Assembly: GCA_022843605.1 (NCBI GenBank)
Contig: JALHNI010000030.1
Span: forward strand, 1-51,808
Length of the DNA: 51,808 nucleotides
Direction: 5' to 3'
Source of the DNA: Bryobacter sp.
GTDB taxonomy: Bacteria > Acidobacteriota > Terriglobia > Bryobacterales > Bryobacteraceae
Part shown: piece after piece, positions 32,408-42,314 of the stretch
How the letters are laid out: each line of letters begins with the position of its first letter
Position numbering within the stretch: the first letter of the stretch is position 1
Program-made: the position numbers and the translations under genes
Notes under the pieces: generated by a model
Database searches by the model: none
What the model was told of the DNA's origin: nothing
The model's input: only the letters and a program-made list of their open reading frames with translations

Positions 32408-34447
32408 TTAGCGGCGCGCGACGGTCAAGCTTCTCCACGCGGTATTGTTGGCCAAATCACGAGCGCGGATAATCACAGTATTGAAGCCGGGCAGCAAAGG
32501 AATCTCGGCGCGCCAGGAATTGGTGCCAGTGGCGATACCGCTGAGGGCACCGTTCTGCCAGGTGATCGCGTCGAGACCTCCCGAGTCACTCGCCGCGCCG
32601 GTCACCACAATGGAGGAGTTGGAAGTACCCACACTGGGACCGTTGGGACTGAGAATCGCGATCAAGGGAGCCGTCCGATCACTGGCAACGGTACGGACGA
32701 TGGTGAGCGTCACCGTCGCCGTCGCGCCGTCAAGCGCCTCCGCGCGTAGGGTCACCGAATTGCTGCCCGCTTGGAGCGGCAAGGCGGGGATCGTCCATTC
32801 CAGTGTGCCGTCCGCCTGTCCAGACGCCGCTGGAGTCGCCCAAGTCACACGCCGGATGCCTTGGGGCGCTGCAGCGACGCCCGCCAGCCGGACCGTTGCC
32901 GCGGTCGTCGTCGCCGGAGGCGAGGTGACGCGAAGTTCCGGAACGCCCGTTGGCGCGGGTGCCGGAGCCGGTGACGGAGCTTGCGCGCGATTCACACTGA
33001 TCGAGCCCGAGGCTCGAGTACCCGTCGCGTCGATGGCAGTCAAAGTGAACTGGTTGGTGCCCAGCGACAGCGGAACGTTTCGGATCGACCACCGGCGAGC
33101 CGTATCCGCCTGCACCGTGCCGGAGCCTCCCCGGCTATTCGCCCATTGGACGCGAATGGGTAACGTGCCGTTCTCCACAGTGCCCGCGAGATTCACCGTT
33201 GCCAGCCCTTCGCTATTCACGGGCGTAATGTTGATCCGCAGCGCGGCCGGCGTCGCTTCATCGGTCGACAAGTACAGTTGGCGAATGTTCGCAATATCGC
33301 CGGCGGACAAAGCAGTGTAACGGCGGTAGTAGGGGTACATCACCGTAGTCCCAGAGTCGGTATGCGGCAGACCCAACGCATGGCCGATCTCGTGCAGAGC
33401 CACCGAAAACAGATCGGTGTCTGCGCCAATACGGAAAGGCATATCGTCGTTGAAGTGGACATCGCCGGCAATCGGCTCAGGGTTCGGTGGGGCCGGGAAA
33501 AAGGCGTGGGCGATCACCCCTGAGGCCCCGGTAAATGGAAAAGAGTCGCCATGATGGCGAATACCGAACAGGAAGTGCAGGTTGCGCGTCGCGACGGCTG
33601 AAGTGCCGGCCCGAAAATCGATACGCACCACCCGCGCCCATTCGGCCAAGGCACGCTCGATCTCGCCCCGTGCAGCGGAACTCTCCAGGCGGGCGCTCAT
33701 CGCCCCCCAGGTGGTCGTGACGGTCACCGGGGCCCGTCGGTTCGCCGCCCAACCGCTACCGGTGGCCGCGGCAGCCGCCAGCGGACTCAGCGGATATTCG
33801 CCCACCATCCCGTTCTCGCAAGGCACCACCGGCCAACCCATCGCCAGATCCTCAGAAGCCGGCAGGATGTAGGCCACCTCATCGAACTCACTCAGCGACC
33901 GGATCACCGCTTCGGGTCCCTGCACCAACAGGTGATTCGGCATCAGGTTCGGATGCTCGCGCACCTCCAGCGCCAAACCAAGTGCCAGTTCCCGGGCCGC
34001 GGTAACCTCCACGTCTTCATGAAACAGCGCCAGATAGAAGACCGGCGCCGGCTCCGCCACGCCGTCCGCCAAAGCAACCGGGATATCCAGCAAAGGGCTC
34101 CATTTGTCGGCAGCCGTAATCGGAGCCTGGTGGCGCAACGGAAACGGTTCCCACTCGAACTCGGCAGGCGTCGAAATCACATACGCCTGGTCGGGAACGT
34201 AACCCAGGATCCGCGCCTCCCCCGACGCCAGCCGTTGGAATTCTTCTGTGGTCAGCGCACGGCTGAACTGCACCAACAGCCGCTGACGGCCCTCCCTCGC
34301 CGCAGTTCGCGGGGAGACGGCTTTCGTATCCGCTGTCGCCAAGGGATCAAAAGTCCGGGTCTTAAGATGGATCGCGAGCGTATCCGTTCCGGGCTCAAGC
34401 CAGAAGAGCCAAGCCAAAAGGATGCTGCAGGTAATGAAGCGTGGCAT
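32408..34447 (-). CDS. Matrixin-like zinc metalloprotease with Ig-like C-terminal repeats
   Basis: 679 residues with a signal peptide at 1-25. A pro-region (about 50-200) contains 'RLLVQFSRALTTEEFQRLA', possibly an inhibitory domain. The catalytic domain spans about 240-390: zinc motif HEIGHALGLPH at 352-362 with general base E353, and a Met-turn at M370 ('VMYPYY'), the metzincin layout of matrixins. Three tandem Ig-like beta domains follow (each with 'GTxxW.I..LPL..G.N..T..A.D', about 400-679). It should cleave proteins outside the cell, with the Ig domains binding the substrate or surface. A hairpin precedes its ATG. Confidence 0.9.
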   Translation of the reverse strand: MPRFITCSILLAWLFWLEPGTDTLAIHLKTRTFDPLATADTKAVSPRTAAREGRQRLLVQFSRALTTEEFQRLASGEARILGYVPDQAYVISTPAEFEWEPFPLRHQAPITAADKWSPLLDIPVALADGVAEPAPVFYLALFHEDVEVTAARELALGLALEVREHPNLMPNHLLVQGPEAVIRSLSEFDEVAYILPASEDLAMGWPVVPCENGMVGEYPLSPLAAAAATGSGWAANRRAPVTVTTTWGAMSARLESSAARGEIERALAEWARVVRIDFRAGTSAVATRNLHFLFGIRHHGDSFPFTGASGVIAHAFFPAPPNPEPIAGDVHFNDDMPFRIGADTDLFSVALHEIGHALGLPHTDSGTTVMYPYYRRYTALSAGDIANIRQLYLSTDEATPAALRINITPVNSEGLATVNLAGTVENGTLPIRVQWANSRGGSGTVQADTARRWSIRNVPLSLGTNQFTLTAIDATGTRASGSISVNRAQAPSPAPAPAPTGVPELRVTSPPATTTAATVRLAGVAAAPQGIRRVTWATPAASGQADGTLEWTIPALPLQAGSNSVTLRAEALDGATATVTLTIVRTVASDRTAPLIAILSPNGPSVGTSNSSIVVTGAASDSGGLDAITWQNGALSGIATGTNSWRAEIPLLPGFNTVIIRARDLANNTAWRSLTVARR

Positions 34448-34450
34448 TCA

Positions 34451-34480
34451 GATCATTTGTCGGGAGACAAAAAACTGATC
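34451..34480 (-). promoter_or_regulatory. Stem-loop covering the start region of the matrixin gene
   Basis: GATCA (34451-34455) with TGATC (34476-34480) and TTTGTC (34456-34461) with GACAAA (34466-34471) form an 11-bp stem with a GGGA loop and one 4-base bulge. It ends 4 bases before the ATG at 34447 on the minus strand and would hide any ribosome-binding site. Confidence 0.35.
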
Positions 34481-34538
34481 GGCCAATGCGAAATAAATGA
34501 GAATTTTTCCTTTGGCAGCCCACTTACTTAGTGGAGCC

Positions 34539-37202
34539 ATGCGCAAATTCATTCTGTTGGCATTTTGGAGCGAACTGGTTTGGGGTCAGGGATTTACGAT
34601 CCGCACGATCGCGGGAACCAGCACCGTCGGCGAAGGAGTCGCCGCGCCTTTGGCGGCCCTGGCCTCCGCTGAAGGCATCGCGGTCGACGGCTTGGGCAAT
34701 GTCTACATCGCGGACGCGCCGGACCACCGGATCCGGAAAATTGAGCCCTCCGGCCGAATCTCCACCGTCGCCGGCAATGGCCAACCTGGCTCCGGCGGCG
34801 ATGGCGGACCAGCCAGCACCGCCCAGCTGAACTCGCCCTACGGCCTTGCCGTCGACCTGCTTGGCAATCTCTATGTCGCCGATTTAGGGAACGCTCGCGT
34901 CCGCCGGATCTCCGCGTCGGGGACGATCACGACCTTGGCTGGGGGTGGGGCCACCGACGTTTCGTTCTTTGGCGCGCCGCTCAGGGGAACCGACGCGAAA
35001 CTCACCGCTCCGCGAAATCTAGCTGTCGATGCAGCCGGGCAGGTCTATATCTCGGACTTCGGCGCGCACCGCATCCTGCGGCTCTCCACTGACGGCCAAC
35101 TCACCCATCTGGTTGGTTCAACGGCCGCCGGCAGCGCGGGCGAAGTGGCTCTGGCTCTCACTGCGCCCCTGAAGTCCCCCACAGCCCTGGCCTTTGACCG
35201 TTCCGGCAACCTCTACATCGCCGACTCCGGTAACGCCGCGCTCCGCCGATGGACGGCCGGCGTCCTGCGGCGCGTGACGTCGCCCACCGGCTATGACGCC
35301 GCGGTCCAGTTTGCCACCATCACCGGCCTCGCCGTGGATCACAACTCCGGCGATCTCTACGTCGCCGAGGGCCGTGACTCACCGGTACGGCGCATCACCA
35401 CCGCTGGGGTAGGCTTTGTCTTCGCCTACGGAGCCCGGGATGTCGCCGTGGATGGCGCCGGAGCCGTCTGGCTGGCCGACGGTCCGTTTGTGCGCAAGCT
35501 CAGCCAACTGGGCAGCGAGTTGGTGGCCGGAACCGGCAGCTTCCAATTTGGCGGGGACGGTGGTCCGGCCACTGCGGCCAAACTACGGTCGCCTTCCGGC
35601 GTTGCGACGGATCAGGCGGGCAACATCTACGTCGCCGATACGGCCAATCATCGTGTGCGTCGCATCGGTGCAGATGGCGAGATTCAAACTGTCGCCGGAA
35701 ACGGCGAAGGCGGCTACTCCGGCGACGGGGGACTCGCGATCGCCGCGGCCCTGCGCTCACCGATGTCGGTGGCCGTTGATGCGGCTGGCAATCTCTTCAT
35801 CGCCGACACCGGCAACCATGCCGTCCGCCGCGTCAACGCGGCCGGCATGATCGAGACCTGGGTGGGCACCGGAACGGCGGGAAGTGTCGGCGACAATGGC
35901 TCCGCCAAACGCGCCCAACTGAATCAGCCCCAAGGCATCCATGTCGACCCCAATGGTAGCCTCACCATCGCCGATACCCATAACCATCGTGTCGTGAAGG
36001 TCTCCGGCTCGGGGTGGCTCACCGTGCTGGCCGGCCGGGGTACGCCCGGCAATACCGGCGACGGCGCGCTCGCCCGGACGGCTGCCATGCAGCGTCCAAC
36101 CGACATCGACTACGACGCACAAGGCGAACTATTCATCGCCGATAGCGGCAACAAACGAATCCGCCGCGTGAACGCGCAGGGCATTATGAACGGCTTTCCC
36201 TCCACCGGCCTGGTCGAACCCGTTTCGCTGGCTTGGCGCGGCGATGGCTTCTACGTCGCTGACGCCGGCCGTCATCGCGTCGTGCTCCTCTCGGCGAACG
36301 GATCGCAGGCGGAGATCGCCGGCACTGGCCAACCGGGCTTCGCCGGCGACGACGGCCCTGCAACCCGCGCCCTCCTGAATCGGCCGTCGGGACTCGCCGT
36401 CAACTCCAACGGCGACCTACTGCTTGCCGACCAGGAGAATCATCGCGTTCGCAGCATCGGCCGAACTCTGCCCCTGCCGATCACCGGCGGCGGCGGCCTG
36501 ACGCAGTCTTCACTCACCGCCATCGTCAACTCCGCCAGTCTCCGCGAATCAGCGCTGGTGCCCGGCGGCCTGGCAACCCTCTTCGGCACCGGCCTGGGCC
36601 TGCCCGCCGGTTCACTGGGCCGCACCGACGTGCTGGGGCGTTGGGAAACCTCCGTCGAAGGAGTGGAGGTCCGTTTCGACGGCCTGGCCGCTCCGTTGTT
36701 CTATGTCTCGGACACGCAGATCAATCTTCAGGTGCCGCGGATGGTGGCGGGGCGAGCCCGCGTCACTGTAACGGTAACCAAAAACGGCAGCGTCCGGGCC
36801 ACGGGGATCGTGGAGGTGGCCGAGTCCGCACCAGCCTTGTTCAAGGGCGCCGGGAATCAACTCGCGGCGCTAAACCAGGACGGAGGCGTCAATCTCGCGG
36901 CGAATCCCGCGGCCCGCGGCAGCGTGGTCACCTTCTTCGCCACGGGATCTGGTTTGTGGGACGTCGACATGCCGGACGGCGTGCCGGCGATCGTGCCGCT
37001 GCCACGGCCCCGCCTCCCGGTCTCTCTGTGGATCGGCGGACAAGTCGCCGAGTTACTCTACGCCGGCGCGGCGCCGGGACAAGTCGGGCTATTGCAGATC
37101 AACGCCCGGATCCCACTGGGCACCCAACCCGGTCAGGTGGCGGTCGTCCTGCAAGTGGGCGGCGCGGCATCCGAGGTGGGCCCCGTAATTTCGGTCTATT
37201 GA
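34539..37202 (+). CDS. NHL-repeat beta-propeller protein with Solibacter-type C-terminal domain
   Basis: About 887 residues from the ATG at 34539, which starts a signal peptide (MRKFILLAFWSELVWGQ). An in-frame ATG at 34497 is less suitable. About ten NHL units follow, with 'GNVYIADAPDHRIRKI', 'GNLYVADLGNARVRRI' and 'GLAVDxxGNLYIADSGN' repeating about every 55-60 residues, alternating with 'GTGxxGxxGDxGPAxxAxL' linkers. From about 640 the C-terminal ~240 residues match the TIGR03437 type ('GLATLFGTGLG', 'FYVSDTQINLQVP', 'VTFFATGSGLW'). It is a secreted binding or scaffold protein. A small hairpin (34520-34534) overlaps the weak SD. It overlaps rmuC by 7 bases at the 3' end. Confidence 0.93.
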   Translation: MRKFILLAFWSELVWGQGFTIRTIAGTSTVGEGVAAPLAALASAEGIAVDGLGNVYIADAPDHRIRKIEPSGRISTVAGNGQPGSGGDGGPASTAQLNSPYGLAVDLLGNLYVADLGNARVRRISASGTITTLAGGGATDVSFFGAPLRGTDAKLTAPRNLAVDAAGQVYISDFGAHRILRLSTDGQLTHLVGSTAAGSAGEVALALTAPLKSPTALAFDRSGNLYIADSGNAALRRWTAGVLRRVTSPTGYDAAVQFATITGLAVDHNSGDLYVAEGRDSPVRRITTAGVGFVFAYGARDVAVDGAGAVWLADGPFVRKLSQLGSELVAGTGSFQFGGDGGPATAAKLRSPSGVATDQAGNIYVADTANHRVRRIGADGEIQTVAGNGEGGYSGDGGLAIAAALRSPMSVAVDAAGNLFIADTGNHAVRRVNAAGMIETWVGTGTAGSVGDNGSAKRAQLNQPQGIHVDPNGSLTIADTHNHRVVKVSGSGWLTVLAGRGTPGNTGDGALARTAAMQRPTDIDYDAQGELFIADSGNKRIRRVNAQGIMNGFPSTGLVEPVSLAWRGDGFYVADAGRHRVVLLSANGSQAEIAGTGQPGFAGDDGPATRALLNRPSGLAVNSNGDLLLADQENHRVRSIGRTLPLPITGGGGLTQSSLTAIVNSASLRESALVPGGLATLFGTGLGLPAGSLGRTDVLGRWETSVEGVEVRFDGLAAPLFYVSDTQINLQVPRMVAGRARVTVTVTKNGSVRATGIVEVAESAPALFKGAGNQLAALNQDGGVNLAANPAARGSVVTFFATGSGLWDVDMPDGVPAIVPLPRPRLPVSLWIGGQVAELLYAGAAPGQVGLLQINARIPLGTQPGQVAVVLQVGGAASEVGPVISVY

Positions 37203-39253
37203 GGCCGCCTGGCCGCCTCAGCCTCCAGTGGCTGATAGGGAGGTTCAGGCTCGTCGCTGTCGTCCAGCGCCAGAATCGTCTGATAGTGGTCCGGAAGCGC
37301 CTTGGTGGCCGGCACACCGAACTTCTTGAGTTTGTCGGCTTGGCCAATCAAGTTGCCCTTCCCCGTGCTGAGCTTCCGGACGGCGCCATGGTAACTTTCG
37401 TTCGCCTTTTCCAGGGTACGGCCGAGACGGTCCATGTCTTCCAGAAATCCCACCAGCTTGTCGTAAATGGAAGCACCTTGGCGCGCAATCTCGCGGGAGT
37501 TACGAGTCTGACTTTCCTGCTGCCAAAGGTGCGAAACCGTCCGTACGACGAACATCAGGGTACTGGGGGAAACCAGCATCACGTTGCGTTTCCAGGCCTC
37601 CTGCCAGATACTCGAGTCCCTCGACATCGCCAGCGCGAAAGCGGGCTCCAAAGGCACAAACATCACCACAAAGGCGATGGCATTGGCGCCGGGAAGCGCA
37701 GGATAGTTCTTCTCGGCCAGCCCGCGAATATGTCCTCGAATCGATTCCAGATGCTGCTTGAAGTACTGATCACGCTGCGCGTCGGTATCGGCCCGCGAGT
37801 AAGCTTCGTAAGCCTTCAACGACACCTTCGCGTCCACCATCAAGCACTTACTATCCGGCAGGTTGATGACCACGTCCGGACGTAGCTGTCCTCCCTCTTC
37901 CGTGGAATGCGACTTTTGCGCAAAATACTCCTCGCCTTCCCGCAGGCCGGAAAGTTCCAGCACCCGTTCCAGAATCATTTCGCCCCAGTCGCCCTGCACC
38001 TTTGACTCGCCCTTCAACGCCTTAGTCAAACTACGCGCATCGTCGGAAAGTGTCTGGTTCAACAACGAAAGGCCCTTCACCTGCTCGTAGAGGCCGGCGC
38101 GTTCTTTCGCTCCTTCGTGGTGAACCTGCTCTACCTTGCTTTGAAAATGAGTCAGTTGTTCCTTCAACGGATTCAGCAAGTCACCCAGGCGCGCCTGATT
38201 CTGCTCCGCGAATTGCTGCGTGTTGTGCTGTAAGATCTCGGCGGCAAGCGTCCGGAATTGATCGCCAAGCTGGTCCTTCGCCTCGCTCAGCAGTTTCAGC
38301 TTTTCCTCGGTCTGCTGCCGCTCGGCAGTGAGTTCGGCGTTGAGCGCCGACAGGTCAGCCGCCGCCCGGTCATAGTTGCGGCGCAAGCTGTCTCGTTCGC
38401 CCTCTAACTGGTCGATCCGGCTCTGCAACTGAGCGGATCGCTCCTGTTCCGCAAGGCTCCGCTCAAACGCGGACTGCTGCTCCGCCAACTTCAGGTCCCG
38501 TTTCTGCGCAACATCTTCCGCGGCCGCCACGCGGTCCCGTAGGTGCATTACATCCGCGGTAAGTCCGCCAAGTTCCTTGCTCGCTTCCGCCAGGGCGGTG
38601 TTTAGCGCCGCGCGATCCCCCTCGGCCTGATGGAGCGCCGCCTTCAGTTCGGCCCCGTGCTGTAGTTGCTCTTGCAGTTCGGCCAACCGGGTCCGATCAC
38701 CCTGCAAGGCCGCATTCACGATCCGCAGTTCCTGCTTCGTTCCAGCGAGCTCACTCTGCAGCCCTTGAATTGTCGCCGCCTGGGCGACACTGATTTCTTC
38801 CCCGCGCGCGTAGTTTTCAGAAACCGTCTGTAGCGCCGTGCGCAGTCGCGGAACCTCTGCCGCCTCCGCGGCATGGACATCGGCCCGCTTCGTCGCGGCC
38901 GTAACTTCCGCCGTCTGGGTTGCGAGTTCTGCGCGTAAGTCGCCGTACTGCTGACGCCATGCGTCCCGTTCCCCGCTAAGTTCCCGCAGCGCCAGCGCAT
39001 GACTGAGAGCCGCTTTCTCTAACTCCGTTTTTACGTAGAGTTGACGGTGCGCATCCGTCTCTTCAAGTGATTCGATCCGCTGGTCCCGGCTTCGGATCGC
39101 CTGCTCCGCCGCGGCGATCCGCTCGGTAAGCCGGGCTACTTCAATCTGACTTGAACTCTGCCCCCGTAACTCCGCTTGTCTCACCAGCCAGCGCACGGCA
39201 AGAATGAACACTACACATAGGACTAAACCAATCACGAGGGGAAGAGCGTCCAC
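37196..39253 (-). CDS. rmuC: DNA recombination protein RmuC
   Basis: 685 residues from a GTG at 39253 preceded by AGAGG. It has an N-terminal membrane anchor (5-24), a very long coiled coil (about 35-400, rich in Glu/Gln/Leu), then the RmuC domain (about 410-640) starting 'KGESKVQGDWGEMILERVLELSGL' with 'RPDVVINLPDSKCLMVDAKVSLKAYE' (a nuclease-fold Asp...DAK core) and 'IAFVVMFVPLEPAF'. RmuC limits inversion and recombination at short repeats in E. coli and is related to restriction-endonuclease folds. The coiled coil is longer than in E. coli RmuC. The gene is 107 bases from garD and may have its own promoter. Confidence 0.95.
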   Translation of the reverse strand: MDALPLVIGLVLCVVFILAVRWLVRQAELRGQSSSQIEVARLTERIAAAEQAIRSRDQRIESLEETDAHRQLYVKTELEKAALSHALALRELSGERDAWRQQYGDLRAELATQTAEVTAATKRADVHAAEAAEVPRLRTALQTVSENYARGEEISVAQAATIQGLQSELAGTKQELRIVNAALQGDRTRLAELQEQLQHGAELKAALHQAEGDRAALNTALAEASKELGGLTADVMHLRDRVAAAEDVAQKRDLKLAEQQSAFERSLAEQERSAQLQSRIDQLEGERDSLRRNYDRAAADLSALNAELTAERQQTEEKLKLLSEAKDQLGDQFRTLAAEILQHNTQQFAEQNQARLGDLLNPLKEQLTHFQSKVEQVHHEGAKERAGLYEQVKGLSLLNQTLSDDARSLTKALKGESKVQGDWGEMILERVLELSGLREGEEYFAQKSHSTEEGGQLRPDVVINLPDSKCLMVDAKVSLKAYEAYSRADTDAQRDQYFKQHLESIRGHIRGLAEKNYPALPGANAIAFVVMFVPLEPAFALAMSRDSSIWQEAWKRNVMLVSPSTLMFVVRTVSHLWQQESQTRNSREIARQGASIYDKLVGFLEDMDRLGRTLEKANESYHGAVRKLSTGKGNLIGQADKLKKFGVPATKALPDHYQTILALDDSDEPEPPYQPLEAEAARRPQ

Positions 39254-39360
39254 GGCACACCTCTAAATCAAGACGATTCCTTAGGCGGCGGACGGCGCCG
39301 GAGAAACTAACTTGCGAACGAAAGTCAGCCGGTATCCAGAAGTGTACATCAAGAAGGGGA

Positions 39361-40878
39361 CTAAGTTACCGGACCCGGATTGAACGGCGCCAAAGCGTTG
39401 TACAAGCGCCAGTGGTCGGCCCAGGTTTTCTTACGCCCACTGGCCACATCGAGCAGCAGCCGGAACAGCTCCCAGCCCACCTCGTCGATCGTCGCTTCGC
39501 CCGTCGCGATCCGACCCGCATCCAGATCGATGAGGTCATGCCACTTCTCCGCCAGCGAAGTTCGCGAAGAGACCTTCACCACCGGTACCAGCGCCAGCCC
39601 GTATGGCGTTCCTTCGCCCGTGGTGAACACATGCAGATTCATTGACGCCAACTGCTGCGTGCCGCAGATAAAGTCGCTGGCCGGCGTGGCGGCGAAGATC
39701 AGCCCCTTCCGGGTCACCTTTTCACCATGCGTCGCCACTCCGCGCAACGCCGAGGAGCCGGCCTTGGCAATAGAACCCAACGCCTTCTCGACGACGTTCG
39801 CCAGGCCGCCACGCTTATTGCCCGGCGTCGGATTGGCGCTGCGATCGGCGCGGCCCCGCGCGAGATAGTCGTCGTACCACTGCATCTCACGCACCAAATC
39901 CCGCCCGATCTCCTCCGTCGCGCAGCGCGGCGTCAGTAAGTGGACGGCATCCCGCACCTCGGTCACTTCGGAAAACATCACCGTCGCGCCGGCTCGCACC
40001 AGCAAGTCCGCCATTGCCCCCACCGCCGGGTTACAGGTGACTCCCGAGAACGCATCGCTGCCACCACATTGCAGGCCAACCACCAGATCCGACGCCGGAC
40101 AGGTCACCCGCCGGCGTTGGTTCAAGACCTCCAACCGCCGCTCCGCACTCTCCATGATCCGGGCGATGATCTCGCCAAAACCAGCGTGATCCTGCAGCCT
40201 CACCACCTCGGGCGGCGCACTCTCGAACAGCGGGAACAGCCGGGAAGGCTGCATCTTCTCGCACCCCAGACTCACCACCAGAGGATCGCCACCCAGGTTT
40301 GCGTGCCGGCTGATATGCCCCAGCGTACGGATCGGCACTGCGGCATCCGGCGCATCGATCGCCACGCCGCACCCATAGGTGTGCGTCAACGAAACCACAT
40401 CGTCCACGTTCGGATAGCGCGGCAGTAACTCCGCTCGAATTCGCGCGACCGCATAGTCAACAGTCGCGGCGACGCACTGCACCGTCGTCGTGATCCCCAG
40501 GACGTTCTTCGTACCGACGCTGCCATCGGCGTTCCGGTACCCCTCAAACGTGAAACCCTCCAGCGGTGGGGCATCCACGGGAACCGCCGTCGCCAAGGAC
40601 AAATGCGCGAGCTCCGGCGCCGCAGGCATCCGGATCACATCCTCCCGCACCCAGCTGCCAGCCAGAATCTCACGCGCCGCGTGCCCGATCACCTGTCCGT
40701 AGCGCAAGATCGGCGCGCCCTCGGGCAACGTCTGCAACGCCACTTTGTGCGCCTGCGGCACGGCCTCGCGCAAAGTGACGCCTTCCGGCAGTACCGTCCC
40801 GGAAGCCAGCCCGTCGGGGCTGACCGCGATGGCAACGTTATCGAGCGGGTGAACGCGAACCGTAAGTGGATGGGCCAA
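39361..40878 (-). CDS. garD: Galactarate dehydratase
   Basis: 505 residues, close to the length of E. coli GarD, and recognisably similar along its whole length: N-terminal SAF domain (about 1-80), '[21 protein letters not shown]', '[20 protein letters not shown]', '[11 protein letters not shown]', '[19 protein letters not shown]', '[16 protein letters not shown]' and '[13 protein letters not shown]'. It dehydrates galactarate (meso-galactaric acid) to 5-keto-4-deoxyglucarate using a metal ion. The apparent start is TTG at 40878, 12 bases after the htrA stop, without a clear SD. No other galactarate genes adjoin it. An altronate-dehydratase role is less likely at this length. Confidence 0.9.
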   Translation of the reverse strand: MAHPLTVRVHPLDNVAIAVSPDGLASGTVLPEGVTLREAVPQAHKVALQTLPEGAPILRYGQVIGHAAREILAGSWVREDVIRMPAAPELAHLSLATAVPVDAPPLEGFTFEGYRNADGSVGTKNVLGITTTVQCVAATVDYAVARIRAELLPRYPNVDDVVSLTHTYGCGVAIDAPDAAVPIRTLGHISRHANLGGDPLVVSLGCEKMQPSRLFPLFESAPPEVVRLQDHAGFGEIIARIMESAERRLEVLNQRRRVTCPASDLVVGLQCGGSDAFSGVTCNPAVGAMADLLVRAGATVMFSEVTEVRDAVHLLTPRCATEEIGRDLVREMQWYDDYLARGRADRSANPTPGNKRGGLANVVEKALGSIAKAGSSALRGVATHGEKVTRKGLIFAATPASDFICGTQQLASMNLHVFTTGEGTPYGLALVPVVKVSSRTSLAEKWHDLIDLDAGRIATGEATIDEVGWELFRLLLDVASGRKKTWADHWRLYNALAPFNPGPVT

Positions 40879-40890
40879 TCGAAAAGGATA

Positions 40891-42276
40891 TCACTCGATT
40901 TCGAACATCAGGAACTGCAACTGCCCCTGCCGCTCAATCTGCAGCGCCACCGGCTGGCCGCGGGCCAGGTCTTTCACCGCCGTCTGCAAGTCCGTCAGAC
41001 CGCGCACCGTCTGGTTGTTCACCCCGTAGATCACGTCTCCAGCCAGCAGCGGCTCGTCGTGGCTCGACACATCCGCCACGATTCCCGCCACCACCGCACC
41101 GTTCAACCGCCGCGTGGTCGGAATTAAGGGAGTCACCCGCTCGTCCAGATCCACGGCGAGGATGCCCAGCTTACTCACCATGTTGCCGTCTTCGGCGATC
41201 AGGGAAAGCACCCGCTCCGGATCGCGCGGACGCTCCAGCACGCCTACCTGCAAGCTCTTCTTTTCCGTGCCGCGCAACACCTCCAACACCACCGTCTTGC
41301 CCGCGTTTTGATAGATGTTCACCCCAAACTGCCGGCTATTCTCAAGAACCTTGCCGTTCAATGTCAGCACGACATCCTTGATCTCCAGGCCCGCAGCAGC
41401 GGCCGCACTCTCCGGCAACACATCGGCGATCACCACCCCCCAATCCTGCGGCAGGCTCAGAGCATCCGCCAGCGCCGGACTGATTGTCTGCGCCACCACT
41501 CCCACCTGCCCACGCCTCACTCGCCCAAGCTCTCGAATCTGCTCATACACACTGCGCACAATATTGCTGGGCACGGCAAAACCTACGCCGTCATTGCCGC
41601 CCGAACGCGACAGAATAAAGGTGTTGATCCCGATCACCTGCCCCTCCGCGTCGATTAACGGACCGCCGCTGTTCCCCGGGTTAATTGCCGCATCCGTCTG
41701 AATGTAAATCATGGGGTCGTCAGGACGCACCTGTCGCGCCACCGAACTGATGATGCCCATGGTGACTGAATTCTCCAAACCGAACGGACTACCGAAAGCG
41801 AAGGCCAACTGGCCTTGCCGCAGTTGTTCAGAGTCGCCCCAGGGCAGGTATGCCAGCGGACCGTTCGGCGGCTCCACCTTCAATACCGCGATGTCCGTCT
41901 CCCGATCGGTACCCAGCACCGTCGCATTCAGCACCTTCGCGCCGGGCTTCAGCACGCTGCGGGACACCTTCTTGTCTGAGGCCTGGGGCAACAGGACTTG
42001 CACCCGCCGCATCGCGCCCACCACATGTGCGTTGGTAATGATGTAGCCAGCCGGATCGACGATCACCCCTGAACCACTGCCCCGCTGCGCTTGCAGCATC
42101 GGCGGGCCGGATTCGCTCGCCGGCGCATAGCCGCGCGTGACGATCTGCACAATTGAATAGTCCACCTGAGCCGCCAACGCTTCGAACTGCTCGCTCATCA
42201 ACCGCAAAGGCGAGCGAGCGGGAGTAACCTGGCTCCAAAGCGTGGGAACGGCGAGAAGGATCGTCAGCAGGCGCAC
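40891..42276 (-). CDS. HtrA/Deg-type serine protease with two PDZ domains
   Basis: 461 residues from a GTG at 42276. It has a short signal peptide (1-16). The trypsin-like domain carries H84 (ITNAHVV), D128 (RETDIAVL) and S203 (NPGNSGGPL). Two PDZ-like regions follow: about 245-345 ('LSLPQDWGVVIADVLPESAAAAAGLEIKDVV') and about 365-455 ('VVAGIVADVSSHDEPLLAGDVIYGVNNQTV'). The full triad points to an active periplasmic quality-control protease. It lies 38 bases after the DUF4097 lipoprotein gene and 12 bases before garD, so it may share a transcript. Confidence 0.95.
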   Translation of the reverse strand: MRLLTILLAVPTLWSQVTPARSPLRLMSEQFEALAAQVDYSIVQIVTRGYAPASESGPPMLQAQRGSGSGVIVDPAGYIITNAHVVGAMRRVQVLLPQASDKKVSRSVLKPGAKVLNATVLGTDRETDIAVLKVEPPNGPLAYLPWGDSEQLRQGQLAFAFGSPFGLENSVTMGIISSVARQVRPDDPMIYIQTDAAINPGNSGGPLIDAEGQVIGINTFILSRSGGNDGVGFAVPSNIVRSVYEQIRELGRVRRGQVGVVAQTISPALADALSLPQDWGVVIADVLPESAAAAAGLEIKDVVLTLNGKVLENSRQFGVNIYQNAGKTVVLEVLRGTEKKSLQVGVLERPRDPERVLSLIAEDGNMVSKLGILAVDLDERVTPLIPTTRRLNGAVVAGIVADVSSHDEPLLAGDVIYGVNNQTVRGLTDLQTAVKDLARGQPVALQIERQGQLQFLMFEIE

Positions 42277-42314
42277 GAGTCGTTAGATGCGGAACGCCCC
42301 CGGCGGGGTTCAGG

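Noticed and set aside
36641..37885. Plus-strand open frame across the NHL/rmuC junction
   Set aside because: It is Arg/Gly-rich and spans two genes in other frames that both have strong domain evidence.
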